64,000 nucleotides of DNA from Synechococcus sp. HK05. Its GTDB lineage: Bacteria; Cyanobacteriota; Cyanobacteriia; PCC-6307; Cyanobiaceae. A program made the position numbers and the translations under genes. The notes beneath the pieces were generated by a model. It ran no database searches. It saw only the letters and a program-made list of their open reading frames with translations, and was not told the origin of the DNA. Positions 1 to 9,110 of this stretch are shown here, one piece after another. Location of the stretch: contig NZ_JAHRXJ010000004.1 of the NCBI RefSeq assembly GCF_019104765.1, positions 372,001 to 436,000 of the forward strand, read 5' to 3'. The number at the start of each line of letters is the position of its first letter. The first letter of the stretch is position 1.

Positions 1-1253
1 TCAGTGGAAGCTGGGGATGTGAGCAAGCCTTTTTCTTCGAGATCATCATGCCGGGCCGCGATGCCGTGGGAGCAGCCTTCTGCTGCGGTAGTTGCTGCAT
101 GCATCGCAATGGTGCTCTCAGGGCAGTGGGCGGATTTCCCACCACATCGATCACTGAAGACATCCTGCTGACCGTTTCCTTTGTGAAGCGAGGCTGGAAG
201 ACCGTCTACCTGCGAGAAGCCACCACCATGGGGCTAGCCGCGGAGACGATGCAGTCGTTCTTTGTGCAACGCAAGCGCTGGGGCCGCGGCAACATCCAGG
301 TGGGCTATCTGATCGCTCAGGAACAAGGCCTAAGCCTGTGGAACAAAATTCTCTTCTTCCCCTTTTACTGGATGATCCAGCATGGATCACGCATCTTCTT
401 TCAGCTGATTCCCCTGGTGTTCTTCCTCTGGGGCGTTGGCCCCTTGCCAGCCAGCGAAGGTCAGGAGATTCTCGACTATCAACTTCCCTTCATCCTGGCC
501 GTCACAACAAGCATGTTTCTGTTGATGCGCCCCTTCTACCTACCCCTCTTTACAGAGGCGATGAGCTTGTTCAGCGCCTTTGCATTGCTTCCAGAACTGC
601 TCCAATCGCTGGTGAGACCCTACAGCAAGGGTTTTAGTGTTACACCCAAGGGAAATGCAGCATCCACGGATATCGGGGTCAGCCTGTTTCGACAGACACT
701 GCTACCAAGCAGTGTTCTTCTGGTGATGAATGTGGTGGTGCTGCTCAGAATCATCCTCGATCTCAGCGAAGCATCCACGTCAGTAGGCACAGAACTGGCT
801 CTCTACGGAACGATCTGGTGTGCCATCAACATTGCGCTGCTCGTGATGTGCATTCTGATGTCATTGGAGCGTCCACAACCCAGGCAGGAGCATCGCATCC
901 ATGTTCACCGTCCGGCACGCCTGATCACGGCCAGCGATCAAACGATTGAGGGGGTGTTGGAAGATCTCTCCATGAGCGGTGCACGCTTCAAGGCAGAGCC
1001 AAGCTGCAACGGCAGCAACAACCAGCCACAGGCCGTAGCTCTGGAGTTAGCCGATGGAGTCAGGCTACCTGTGGAGAGAGCCTGGCCCAACGATGCAGGC
1101 GATCTGGTGATGCATTTCGCGTCCCTAGATCTCAACCGACAGAAACAACTGATTGGCTATGCCTTCAGCGGCGAATTCCACTCGGCGGAACAACCCCAAA
1201 GAGTGCATCTGGGCCGTACCTTTAAACAGCTCCTGCAAACGGTGCTTGGGTGA
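1..1253 (+). CDS. Cellulose-synthase-like glycosyltransferase with PilZ domain (5' end outside window)
   Basis: This is the C-terminal part of a processive family 2 glycosyltransferase of the BcsA type, an inner-membrane enzyme that polymerises a nucleotide-sugar and exports the glycan. The reading frame is open from base 3, before the first ATG at 48, so the gene starts upstream. The TED catalytic motif lies at 153-161 and the QxxRW acceptor motif (QRKRW) at 267-281. Several hydrophobic membrane segments follow between about 340 and 870. The C-terminus (about 890-1180) looks like a PilZ domain, with DLSMSG at 963-980 matching DxSxxG; the arginine cluster in front of it is irregular against the usual RxxxR. 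PilZ domains bind cyclic di-GMP, and the next gene is a diguanylate cyclase overlapping by 4 bp. The exact polysaccharide cannot be read from the sequence. Confidence 0.85.
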   Translation, partial: SGSWGCEQAFFFEIIMPGRDAVGAAFCCGSCCMHRNGALRAVGGFPTTSITEDILLTVSFVKRGWKTVYLREATTMGLAAETMQSFFVQRKRWGRGNIQVGYLIAQEQGLSLWNKILFFPFYWMIQHGSRIFFQLIPLVFFLWGVGPLPASEGQEILDYQLPFILAVTTSMFLLMRPFYLPLFTEAMSLFSAFALLPELLQSLVRPYSKGFSVTPKGNAASTDIGVSLFRQTLLPSSVLLVMNVVVLLRIILDLSEASTSVGTELALYGTIWCAINIALLVMCILMSLERPQPRQEHRIHVHRPARLITASDQTIEGVLEDLSMSGARFKAEPSCNGSNNQPQAVALELADGVRLPVERAWPNDAGDLVMHFASLDLNRQKQLIGYAFSGEFHSAEQPQRVHLGRTFKQLLQTVLG

Positions 1254-3253
1254 GCATGGATAAACGGACGGCTGCACTGAACAGGATGGCGTCGCGCCTG
1301 CGGCTGGGGATGTTGCCTTGGCTGGTGCTGCTAATGGGAGTCGGGCTCACCGGCACTTGGTGCCATCAGCAGCGCAGCTACACGCAGCTGGAGCATGAAC
1401 GGATCGAGCGCGATCTGGCTCAGGAGATCAGCCAAGCGGTCACCACACGGCTGCAAACCAACATCGCGGTGCTCGACTCGGTGATTGGCCTATTCGATGC
1501 GTCCTCGGAGGTGACCCGGCCAGAGTTCCACGAGTTCTACATGGCCCTGAGTCGCCGGGGCGACACGCTCAAAGGCATTCAGGGGGTGGGCTATGCGGCG
1601 GTGGTGCCCAACGGGAACGTCAAGGCTTTTGAGCAGCAGGTGCGGGCCTCAGGCCAGCCCGAGTTCAGCGTGAAACCACCCGGGCAGCGTGCCCTCACCA
1701 CAGCCATCCTTTACCTGGAGCCCAACGACTGGCGCAATCAACGCGCCATCGGCTTCGACATGTATTCCCAGATCACCCGGCGCCAAGCGATGGAACTGGC
1801 GGCGAACACAGGTGAGCCGTCCTTGAGCGGTCCGGTGCGGCTGCTCCAGGAAAACTCCATCCGCCCGCAGGTGGGGGCGCTGATTTATCAGGCTATCTAC
1901 AGCCAACCCGAGCAAGCCTTCAGCTCCAGCAAAGACCGGCTCAACCGATTGCGGGGCTGGGCCTATTCACCCCTGCGCATGGAGGATCTGATCAATGGAG
2001 CCCTTTCCACGATCAACAATCCAGCACTGAAGGGTACGGGTGTGTTGGTGTACGACAGCAACCGCTCCAAGCCCGAGAACTTGCTGTTTGACAACCTGAT
2101 GCTGGTGGGAACCAAGCAGCTCACCCACCCAACCTGGTTGGACGTGACGATCGCCAACCGCACATGGGTGATCGGCATCCAACTCGATCACCGCAATCTG
2201 AGCCCCGGTGGTTGGAGCCACGCCCTGTTACTGCAAGCCTTGCTGGGGATCAGCCTGAGCGGCTTGGCCTCTGTGATTACCAAGCAGCTGATTCGCAATC
2301 ACCAGGCGGTGAGGCAGGCGCTGATCAGTGAGCAGCAAGCCTCCAAGGAAAGGGCTCTGGCTGGTGCTGTGTTTGATAGCAGCCCCCTGGCCATCGTGGT
2401 CACCGATCCTGAGGGGATCATCATTCAGGTGAACCCGGCATTCAGCCAACTCACGGGCTATTCCGATCTTGAGGCTCGGGGGAATAAAACCAATCTGCTG
2501 CGCTCTGGCCGCCACGACCAGACTTTTTACGAGCAGATGTGGAACGCCATTTTAAATCGTGGCTACTGGAATGGAGAAATCTGGAATCGCCATCGCAATG
2601 GCCAGATCATTCGGCATGAACTCTCGATCACAGCCGTCTTGGATTCCAAGCAACAAGTGGGGAATTTTGTTGGCCTCTTGCGCGACGTGACGGAGCGCTA
2701 CGAGCAGGAAGAAAAGATGCGGTTTATGGCCACTCACGATCAACTCACGGGCCTCGCCAACCGCACGCTCTTGATTGAGGAGCTCAATCGCAGCCTGGCC
2801 CTCGCCAAGCGCCATGACCATGGGGTTGGTTTGCTCTTTCTGGATCTGAACAATTTCAAACCGGTCAATGATCGCTACGGCCACAGCACCGGCGATGCGC
2901 TGCTCAAAGCCGTGGGACAACGGCTGCTCAACGTTGTGCGCCAAAGCGACACCCTCTGCCGCCAGGGCGGTGATGAATTCGTGTTGCTGATCCCCGATGC
3001 CCCAGCGCTCGAACAGTTGGTGGCCCTGGCTCGCAAGCTGACCCTGGTGCTGCAGCAACCTTTTCAGGATCACCCCGAGTTGCCCGGCAGCATCGTGGTG
3101 AGCGCCAGCGTGGGAGTCGCCCGGTGGCCCGACCATGCCAGCGACGCCGACAACCTGATTGAAGCGGCCGACACCGCGATGTACGCGGCAAAGCAACGAG
3201 GCGGCGACGGCCCCATTGCCATCGCAGCGCCGCTCGCCAAGCCTGAGGCCTGA
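1250..3253 (+). CDS. CHASE-PAS-GGDEF membrane diguanylate cyclase
   Basis: The product (667 aa) is predicted to make cyclic di-GMP from two GTP. A first membrane helix (about residues 20-38) and a second (about 320-345) enclose an extracytoplasmic CHASE sensor domain. A PAS domain follows (about 370-485), then the GGDEF domain (about 490-655). The GGDEF motif is intact at residues 573-577 and an RxxD inhibitory site (RQSD) sits five residues before it, so the enzyme should be active and product-inhibited. No EAL domain is present. The GTG start overlaps the stop of the glycan synthase; an ATG lies two codons later. The coupling suggests this cyclase feeds the PilZ domain of its neighbour. The ligand of the CHASE domain is unknown. 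Confidence 0.88.
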   Translation: MSMDKRTAALNRMASRLRLGMLPWLVLLMGVGLTGTWCHQQRSYTQLEHERIERDLAQEISQAVTTRLQTNIAVLDSVIGLFDASSEVTRPEFHEFYMALSRRGDTLKGIQGVGYAAVVPNGNVKAFEQQVRASGQPEFSVKPPGQRALTTAILYLEPNDWRNQRAIGFDMYSQITRRQAMELAANTGEPSLSGPVRLLQENSIRPQVGALIYQAIYSQPEQAFSSSKDRLNRLRGWAYSPLRMEDLINGALSTINNPALKGTGVLVYDSNRSKPENLLFDNLMLVGTKQLTHPTWLDVTIANRTWVIGIQLDHRNLSPGGWSHALLLQALLGISLSGLASVITKQLIRNHQAVRQALISEQQASKERALAGAVFDSSPLAIVVTDPEGIIIQVNPAFSQLTGYSDLEARGNKTNLLRSGRHDQTFYEQMWNAILNRGYWNGEIWNRHRNGQIIRHELSITAVLDSKQQVGNFVGLLRDVTERYEQEEKMRFMATHDQLTGLANRTLLIEELNRSLALAKRHDHGVGLLFLDLNNFKPVNDRYGHSTGDALLKAVGQRLLNVVRQSDTLCRQGGDEFVLLIPDAPALEQLVALARKLTLVLQQPFQDHPELPGSIVVSASVGVARWPDHASDADNLIEAADTAMYAAKQRGGDGPIAIAAPLAKPEA

Positions 3254-3272
3254 TCAGCGCAGAAGCGCAGCC

Positions 3273-4142
3273 TCAGCGCCAGAGCGCATCCGCCATGCGC
3301 GCCACCTGCACGATCGGGCCGCCGTCGTGCACGCGCACCACATCCACGCCGGCCGACACGCACTGCGCCACCACCGCCGCCGTTCCCCACAACCGCGCCT
3401 TCGGCCTGGGTTCATCCAGCACCGCACCGATGAAGCGTTTGCGGGAGGGGCCCACCAGCAGCGGAATCCCCTCAGCCCGCAGTACAGGCAGCCCGCGCAG
3501 GAGCGCAAGATTTTGCTCGGTGGTTTTGGCGAAGCCCAGGCCCGGATCCCAGATCAGCTGCTCGCGGCGCACCCCGGCCGCAAGGGCTCGATCGCTCGCG
3601 TGGCGCAGCTCCGCCAGAACAGTGGGCACCAAACCAGCAGCGCCGTAATCGGTGAGGCCATCCATGCTCTGGCTATCGCCGCGCGAGTGCATCAGCACAT
3701 AGGGGCAGCCGGCCTGAGCCACCAGCGGCAGGATCTCGGGATCGCGCCGCCCGCCACTCACGTCGTTGATCCAATCGGCACCGGCCTCTAGGGCGGCTTC
3801 GGCCACGGCCGCGCGATAGGTATCCACGGAGATCAACGGCACGGTGCCGAGCTGTTCATCCGAGCGCGCTGGGCAACGCAGCTCGCTGCAATCGATCGCG
3901 GCACGAATCAAGCGCAGCGCCGGAAGCAGGCGTTCGAGCTCTGCGGCGGCGCCCACGTCTTCCGCGCCGGGACGGGTGCTCTGGGCGCCAAGGTCGAGAA
4001 TCTCAACCCCTTGCGCCACGAGGCGCTTGGCCTGAGCCAGGGCCTGCTCCGGCCGATCGAACAGGCCGCCATCGCTGAAGGAATCGGGGGTGACGTTGAT
4101 CACCCCCATCACGTGGGTGCGCTGCCCCCAGGCCAGACTCAT
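3273..4142 (-). CDS. folP: Dihydropteroate synthase
   Basis: FolP joins p-aminobenzoate to 6-hydroxymethyl-dihydropterin diphosphate to give dihydropteroate in folate synthesis. The N-terminal signature GVINVTPDSFSDGG is present right after the start, followed by the DLGAQSTRPGA motif of the pterin site, and GPSRKRF near the C-terminus. The protein is about 289 aa, normal for the family. The frame stays open further upstream, but that part lies inside tpiA; the ATG at 4142 was chosen because it shares one base with the tpiA stop codon (TGATG), a typical coupling, and because homologues begin just before this signature. Confidence 0.93.
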   Translation of the reverse strand: MSLAWGQRTHVMGVINVTPDSFSDGGLFDRPEQALAQAKRLVAQGVEILDLGAQSTRPGAEDVGAAAELERLLPALRLIRAAIDCSELRCPARSDEQLGTVPLISVDTYRAAVAEAALEAGADWINDVSGGRRDPEILPLVAQAGCPYVLMHSRGDSQSMDGLTDYGAAGLVPTVLAELRHASDRALAAGVRREQLIWDPGLGFAKTTEQNLALLRGLPVLRAEGIPLLVGPSRKRFIGAVLDEPRPKARLWGTAAVVAQCVSAGVDVVRVHDGGPIVQVARMADALWR

Positions 4143-4882
4143 CAGGCGGCCACAGGCACCTGGTAGTTGGCGATGCGGCCGAAGCCCTCGGGATCCAGGG
4201 ACGCGCCACCCACCAGCACGCCATCGATGTCGCTCTGGGCCATCAGCTGGTCGATTGTGGCGGGGTTCACCGAACCGCCGTACTGCACCACCACCTCGGG
4301 GTAGCCCACCCACTCGCGAATCAGGCCGCAGATGCGGTTGGCTTCCGCCGCTTCGCAGGTTTTGCCGGTGCCGATCGCCCAGATCGGCTCGTAGGCCACG
4401 ATCAGGCGGGCGGGATCCAGACCATCCACGCCCTGCTCCACCTGACGGCGGATCACGCGCTCGGCCTCGCCGGCTTCCCGCTGGGAATCACTCTCACCCA
4501 CGCAGAGGATCGGGATGATGCCGTGCTTCTGGGCGCTGCGGGCGCGCAGGTTGATCTGCTCGTCGGTCTCGCTGTAGTACTTGCGCGGCTCGCTGTGGCC
4601 CACGATCGCGTGGCTCACGCCGTGCTCCATCAGCATCGGCGCCGAGATCATGCCGGTGAAGGCACCCTTCTCCTGCCAGTGGATGTTCTGGGCGGCGATG
4701 TGGATGCCGCTGCCGGCCAGGGCCGCACTCAAGGTAGGGATCGCCGTGAAGGGCGGCGCCAGCACCACCTCGCGGTCGGCGGGGAGGTTGGCCACCAGGG
4801 GCTTGAAGGCGTCAGCGAAGGCCTGCGCTTCAGCGCAGGTCATGTGCATCTTCCAGTTGCCTGCGATGACAGCCTTACCCAC
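4142..4882 (-). CDS. tpiA: Triosephosphate isomerase
   Basis: TpiA interconverts dihydroxyacetone phosphate and glyceraldehyde 3-phosphate, needed in glycolysis and the Calvin cycle. The N-terminal AGNWKMH with the catalytic Lys, the HSEPRKYY segment with the catalytic His, the [12 protein letters not shown] motif with the catalytic Glu, and the C-terminal QYGGSVNP phosphate-binding loop are all visible. A GTG at 4882 gives 246 aa, the normal length, with three residues before [11 protein letters not shown] longer reading from 4936 exists but would overlap the upstream S4 gene. It forms a tight operon with folP downstream and the S4 protein upstream. Confidence 0.93.
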   Translation of the reverse strand: MGKAVIAGNWKMHMTCAEAQAFADAFKPLVANLPADREVVLAPPFTAIPTLSAALAGSGIHIAAQNIHWQEKGAFTGMISAPMLMEHGVSHAIVGHSEPRKYYSETDEQINLRARSAQKHGIIPILCVGESDSQREAGEAERVIRRQVEQGVDGLDPARLIVAYEPIWAIGTGKTCEAAEANRICGLIREWVGYPEVVVQYGGSVNPATIDQLMAQSDIDGVLVGGASLDPEGFGRIANYQVPVAA

Positions 4883-4910
4883 AGCGTCCTGAACGAATCG
4901 ACCCACCAAC

Positions 4911-5147
4911 CTATGGCACCACATGGGTCTGGCCATCGAGCTCCACGCGATCGCCCGGCTTGAGCTTGCGGCCCCGCTGGGTTTCCTGGAAGCCGTTCAC
5001 CCGCACCTCACCGCCCTGGATGCGCTGCTTGGCCTCACCGCCGGTGAAGGCCAGGCCCTGCCATTTGAGGAACTGATCGAGGCGGATCGGTTCAGCCGCG
5101 GGGGAGGTGGCCAAAAAAGCGCTGATAGCTTGCCCCGATGCTCGCAC
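4911..5147 (-). CDS. S4-domain RNA-binding protein
   Basis: A small protein made almost entirely of one S4 RNA-binding fold: [12 protein letters not shown], then [16 protein letters not shown], then [15 protein letters not shown]. Such stand-alone S4 proteins (YbcJ/YaaA-like) are thought to bind structured RNA, possibly rRNA; a specific role is not known. The start is uncertain. GTG at 5147 gives about 78 aa and overlaps the divergent ABC transporter start at 5138 by 10 bp; TTG at 5114 gives 67 aa with no overlap and begins closer to the S4 fold. The gene precedes tpiA and folP on the same strand with a 28-bp gap. Confidence 0.78.
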   Translation of the reverse strand: MRASGQAISAFLATSPAAEPIRLDQFLKWQGLAFTGGEAKQRIQGGEVRVNGFQETQRGRKLKPGDRVELDGQTHVVP

Positions 5148-6874
5148 CCCCTTCGGCCGGCTTCCGGCGGCTCCTGCCGTTGCTGATGCCCTACCGCTCC
5201 GCACTCCTGGCCGGCGGGGTGTGCATGCTCGTGTTCGTGGTCTGCTGGCCGCTGCTCGCCTGGCTGGCCGGCCAGCTGATCCCCGCCATCGGCGCCGGCG
5301 ATTTCGGCCGGGTGCTGCAGGTGATCGGCCTGGCCCTCACGGTGTTCATGTTGCAGAAGCTGGCCCAGTTCGGCCAGGACACCCTCCTGGCGGGCCCGGC
5401 GCTGCAGGTGAGCCAGGAGCTGCGGCGTCGCCTGTTTGCGCGGCTGCAACGCCTCGATTTCGGCGTGCTCGAGAAGCTCTCCGCAGGCGACCTCACCTAT
5501 CGCCTCACTGAAGACGCCGACCGCGTGGGTGAGGTGATCTACAAAACGATCCAAGACACCACGCCTTCAGCCCTGCAGCTGGTGGTGGTGTTCGGCTACA
5601 TGGTGTGGCTCGACTGGAAGCTGTCGCTGGGCACGTTGCTCTTGGCGCCACTGGTGGCGGTGCTGGTGAGCGTGTTCGGCGCCAAGGTGATGGGCGCAGC
5701 CGAGAAGAGCCAGAAGCAGGTGAGCGAGCTGGCCTCCCTACTCGGCGAAGCGATCGGCGGGCTGCCACTGGTGCGCGCCTTCGCCGCCGAACCCTGGCTC
5801 CAGCAACGCTTCGAAACGGAGATCGATCTGCACCGCCGCGCCCGCTACCGCACCCAGCGGCTGCTGGCGCTGCAATATCCGGTGGTGGGCTTCCTTGAGG
5901 CCGCCGGCATCCTGGCGGTGCTGCTGATGGGAGCCGCCCGCATCCAGAGCGGTGACCTCAACGGCCAGGGATTCAGTAGCTATGTGGCGGCGCTGCTGAT
6001 GCTGATCGATCCGATCAGCCACCTCACCACCAACTTCAACGAGTTTCAGCAGGGCCAGGCCTCGCTGCGGCGCCTGCGGGAGATCGAGCACCAGGCGATC
6101 GAGCCGCCGGATAAGCCCCAGGCCCTGCCCCTGGGCCAGGTGGCCGGCGAACTCACCCTGGAGCAGGTGAGCTTCAGCTACGAAACCGATCAGCCGGTGC
6201 TGCGCAACCTCAGCCTGCGGGTGAAGCCCGGCCAGGTGGTGGCGCTGGTGGGCCCCTCCGGGGCCGGCAAGAGCACACTGTTTTCCCTATTGCTGCGCTT
6301 CAACACGGCCCAAAGCGGCCGGGTATTGCTGGATGGCCGCGATCTGGCGGATCTCAAGGCCAGCGAATTGCGCAAGGCCGTGGCGCTCGTGCCGCAGCAG
6401 AGCGCCGTGTTCTCGGGCACGGTGGCCGAGGCGATCGCCTTCGGCCGGCCGGCCAGCCGTGAGCAGATCCGAGCCGCGGCACAACTCGCCAATGCCGACG
6501 GCTTCATCGAAGCGATGCCCGGCGGCTACGACGCCCGCGTGGAAGAGCGGGGCAGCAACTTCTCAGGCGGGCAGCTGCAGCGCCTGGCCATCGCCCGGGC
6601 CGTGCTCGGGGATCCGGCCGTGCTGCTGCTCGATGAAGCCACCAGCGCCCTCGACGCCGAATCCGAAGAGGCCGTGCAACGCGGCCTCGATCAGGCCATG
6701 GCTGGGCGCACGGTGCTGGTGATCGCCCACCGCCTCTCCACGGTGCAGGAAGCCGATTCCATCGTGGTGCTCGAGCACGGCCAGATCGTGGATCAAGGCA
6801 ACCACGACCTCTTGATCAGCCGCCCCGGCCGCTACCGCGACCTCTGCGAGCGCCAGCTGATTCGCGGGGCGTAA
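5138..6874 (+). CDS. ABC exporter, fused membrane and ATPase domains
   Basis: A 578-aa half-transporter of the MsbA/HlyB exporter type, expected to act as a homodimer in the cytoplasmic membrane. The N-terminal half (about residues 1-310) carries six membrane helices. The nucleotide-binding domain follows with Walker A GPSGAGKST at about residues 372-380, the signature FSGGQLQRLAIARA (Phe replacing the usual Leu), Walker B AVLLLDEATSALD and the switch His in IAHRLST. The substrate cannot be inferred; cyanobacterial relatives are often labelled lipid or multidrug exporters. It is divergent from the S4 gene and appears to be a single-gene unit. Confidence 0.88.
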   Translation: MLAPPSAGFRRLLPLLMPYRSALLAGGVCMLVFVVCWPLLAWLAGQLIPAIGAGDFGRVLQVIGLALTVFMLQKLAQFGQDTLLAGPALQVSQELRRRLFARLQRLDFGVLEKLSAGDLTYRLTEDADRVGEVIYKTIQDTTPSALQLVVVFGYMVWLDWKLSLGTLLLAPLVAVLVSVFGAKVMGAAEKSQKQVSELASLLGEAIGGLPLVRAFAAEPWLQQRFETEIDLHRRARYRTQRLLALQYPVVGFLEAAGILAVLLMGAARIQSGDLNGQGFSSYVAALLMLIDPISHLTTNFNEFQQGQASLRRLREIEHQAIEPPDKPQALPLGQVAGELTLEQVSFSYETDQPVLRNLSLRVKPGQVVALVGPSGAGKSTLFSLLLRFNTAQSGRVLLDGRDLADLKASELRKAVALVPQQSAVFSGTVAEAIAFGRPASREQIRAAAQLANADGFIEAMPGGYDARVEERGSNFSGGQLQRLAIARAVLGDPAVLLLDEATSALDAESEEAVQRGLDQAMAGRTVLVIAHRLSTVQEADSIVVLEHGQIVDQGNHDLLISRPGRYRDLCERQLIRGA

Positions 6875-6933
6875 AGCAGACAGGCGTGCCCCCTCGAAGA
6901 CCCATAAGCTGAGCGCGCAAGATCGACAACCCC

Positions 6934-7161
6934 GTGACCGACTCCGCCGCCCAGCAGCCCCCTGTGCTCACCTTCGAAGGCAAGCGCTACGACCTCAACG
7001 CCCTGCCTGACGACCTCAAGGAGCTGGTGCGCGGCATGCAGGTGGCCGACGCCCAGCTGCGCATGCACGAAGACACCCTGAAGGTGCTGGCCGTGGGCCG
7101 TCAGTCGATGGCGATGCAGCTCAATGAACGCCTCAAGGGCGTTACCCCCCTGGCCGACTGA
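6934..7161 (+). CDS. Small conserved protein of the DUF6447 type
   Basis: A 75-aa soluble protein with the segment LTFEGKRYDLNALPDDLKELVRGMQVADAQLRMHEDTLKVLAVGRQ (residues about 12-57), which I recognise as a small conserved family of unknown function in cyanobacteria and some proteobacteria. The C-terminal two thirds are predicted helical with a heptad-like pattern. Translation starts at a GTG. It lies alone between the ABC exporter and convergent cysK. No function is assigned. Confidence 0.75.
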   Translation: MTDSAAQQPPVLTFEGKRYDLNALPDDLKELVRGMQVADAQLRMHEDTLKVLAVGRQSMAMQLNERLKGVTPLAD

Positions 7162-7185
7162 TCCAGGCGGCAGCGAGGGCCGGCC

Positions 7186-8163
7186 TCACACCGGCAGGCC
7201 CCGCTCATTGAAGATCCCCTCAAACAACACCGAGCTGAGGTAGCGCTCGCCGGAATCGGGCAGCACCACCACGATCGTTTTGCCGGCCATCGCTGGTTCC
7301 TGAGCCAGGCGAAGCGCTGCCACGGTCGCAGCGCCGCAGCTGATGCCAGCCAGGATGCCCTCCTCACGGGCCAAGCGGCGGGCCATGGCCACGGCCTCCT
7401 CATCGCTCACCTGCTCCACCCGATCCACCAGATCAAGATCGAGGTTTCCGGGCACGAAACCCGCGCCGATCCCCTGGATTTTGTGAGGTCCGGGCTGCAG
7501 TGCTTCACCTGCTTTGGTCTGGCTGATGACTGGGCTGTTGCAGGGCTCCACCGCCACGCTCACCAGGGGCTTGCCGAGGGTGGATTTGATGTAGCGGCTG
7601 ACGCCCGTGATCGTGCCGCCGGTGCCCACGCCGGACACGAGCACATCCACCTGGCCATCGGTGTCGCTCCAGATCTCCGGGCCGGTGGTGTCGTGGTGGA
7701 TCTGGGGGTTGGCAGGGTTCACAAACTGCTGCAGCAGCACGTAGCGATCCGGATCGCTGGCGGCGATCTCCTTGGCGCGGTTCACGGCGCCGGTCATGCC
7801 GAGGCGGCCTTCGGTGAGCTCCAGGTGGGCGCCAAAGGCGGTGAGCAGCTTGCGCCGCTCGAGGCTCATGGTTTCCGGCATGGTGAGGGTGAGCCGGATG
7901 CCCTTGCTCGCCGCCACAAACGCCAGGGCAATGCCGGTGTTGCCGCTGGTGGGTTCAATCAGCTCCTTGCCGGGGCCCAGCAGCCCATCGCGGATGGCGG
8001 CATCCACCATGGCGGCGCCGATGCGGCACTTCACCGAATAGGCGGGGTTGCGGCCCTCGATCTTGGCCAGCACCCGTGCTCCGCAGCCCTCGGTGAGGCG
8101 ATTGAGCTGCACCAGCGGAGTACGACCGATCGTGAGGCTGTTGTCGCTGAAGATCGCGGCCAT
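7186..8163 (-). CDS. cysK: Cysteine synthase A (O-acetylserine thiol-lyase)
   Basis: CysK makes cysteine from O-acetylserine and sulfide using pyridoxal phosphate. The Schiff-base lysine lies in the motif [23 protein letters not shown] is the substrate loop and [10 protein letters not shown] the cofactor phosphate loop. At 325 aa it has the normal length. The ATG at 8163 gives [22 protein letters not shown], which fits the family; an in-frame extension to 8421 would cross the divergent promoter region and the neighbouring membrane-protein gene, and is rejected. It is divergent from the HdeD-like gene at 8263. Confidence 0.93.
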   Translation of the reverse strand: MAAIFSDNSLTIGRTPLVQLNRLTEGCGARVLAKIEGRNPAYSVKCRIGAAMVDAAIRDGLLGPGKELIEPTSGNTGIALAFVAASKGIRLTLTMPETMSLERRKLLTAFGAHLELTEGRLGMTGAVNRAKEIAASDPDRYVLLQQFVNPANPQIHHDTTGPEIWSDTDGQVDVLVSGVGTGGTITGVSRYIKSTLGKPLVSVAVEPCNSPVISQTKAGEALQPGPHKIQGIGAGFVPGNLDLDLVDRVEQVSDEEAVAMARRLAREEGILAGISCGAATVAALRLAQEPAMAGKTIVVVLPDSGERYLSSVLFEGIFNERGLPV

Positions 8164-8262
8164 CGGTCGGCGGGTGAACACAGACAATCCCCGCACCCTA
8201 ATGAGGGCTCCGGCAGCCGGGCAAAACCCACCTAACCTGTTGCGTTCCAGCCTTCTCCCCCG

Positions 8263-8763
8263 GTGAATCCGACAACCCTGCGTCGCATCACGGCTGTGCT
8301 GCTCTTCGTGGCGGCCGCTGCATCGATCGCATTGCCTTTCCTCTCGGCCACAGCGCTCACCTTGAGCATCGGTGTGATCGCGGCCGTGGCGGGTGTGACC
8401 CAATTGCTGCGCTTGGGGCAAGCCGAAGGCACCAAGGGCAAGATCTTCCGTGCCCTCTCCGGCCTCTTCTACCTGGTGGCCGGCATCTGGGTGGTGGCCT
8501 ACCCGATCGAGAGCGAAATCAGCCTCACCCTGTTTGTGGGCCTGCTGCTGATCTTTGAAGGGGTGATGGAACTGGCCGCCGCTGCCGCCAGCCAGGGCGA
8601 AGCCCGTGGCCTGGTGCTGATGGACGGCGTCGTGACCGCCATCCTTGGCGGCCTGCTGGTGGCGGAATGGCCATCCGACAGCCTCTGGGCCGTGGGCACC
8701 CTGTTCGGCATTTCGCTGTTCTTCAGCGCCTTCCGCCTGCTTACAGCCCCTGCCGAGGCCTGA
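8263..8763 (+). CDS. HdeD-like (DUF308) membrane protein
   Basis: A 166-aa protein of about six hydrophobic helices with short polar loops, matching the HdeD/DUF308 architecture (pairs of helices separated by small Gly/Glu-containing turns such as [15 protein letters not shown]). HdeD in enterobacteria contributes to acid resistance; most relatives, including cyanobacterial ones, have no tested role. It starts at a GTG about 100 bp from the divergent cysK start. No partner gene is evident. Confidence 0.75.
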   Translation: MNPTTLRRITAVLLFVAAAASIALPFLSATALTLSIGVIAAVAGVTQLLRLGQAEGTKGKIFRALSGLFYLVAGIWVVAYPIESEISLTLFVGLLLIFEGVMELAAAAASQGEARGLVLMDGVVTAILGGLLVAEWPSDSLWAVGTLFGISLFFSAFRLLTAPAEA

Positions 8764-8772
8764 AGCAGCGGG

Positions 8773-9024
8773 TCACTCCAGCTTCACCACATCCACGGGC
8801 TGGCCGAACAGGCTGGCGATGTCACGGGCGGCGGCCACCGCCCGTTCGTGGGTGTGAAACACCCAGGCCCGATGGGGATCGGGCACCGGCTCGATCAGCT
8901 CATTGCGCGGGGCAATCCCAAGGAACTGGGCATCGCAGCCAGCACGAAGCACATATCGCTCCGCCTGGGACCCTTCACCGCAGCGATGGGGATCGATCCA
9001 GGGCCTCCAGAACTTGAGGGTCAT
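8773..9024 (-). CDS. Hypothetical protein, about 83 aa
   Basis: A small soluble protein beginning MTLKFWRPWIDPHRCGEG; I do not recognise a characterised family. It has Cys residues at two places and a compact C-terminus (HTHERAVAAARDIASLFGQPVDVVKLE) that suggests a small alpha/beta fold. It is convergent with the HdeD-like gene (9-bp gap) and divergent from the FAD monooxygenase. A start nine codons upstream at 9051 is also possible. Coding status rests on its orderly amino-acid composition and position. Confidence 0.6.
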   Translation of the reverse strand: MTLKFWRPWIDPHRCGEGSQAERYVLRAGCDAQFLGIAPRNELIEPVPDPHRAWVFHTHERAVAAARDIASLFGQPVDVVKLE

Positions 9025-9110
9025 CTCAGCGTGAGACAAGGCAACATCCACGCTCTAGCCACGAACACGGGCAGCGACCAACAGTTCCCGTACAACCTGC
9101 AGGCCGCTTG

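Noticed and set aside
2552-3196. 214-codon open frame opposite the diguanylate cyclase
   Set aside because: It lies entirely antisense to a well-supported GGDEF domain; GC-rich third positions keep the opposite frame open. Composition (Gln/His/Gly-rich) is not protein-like.
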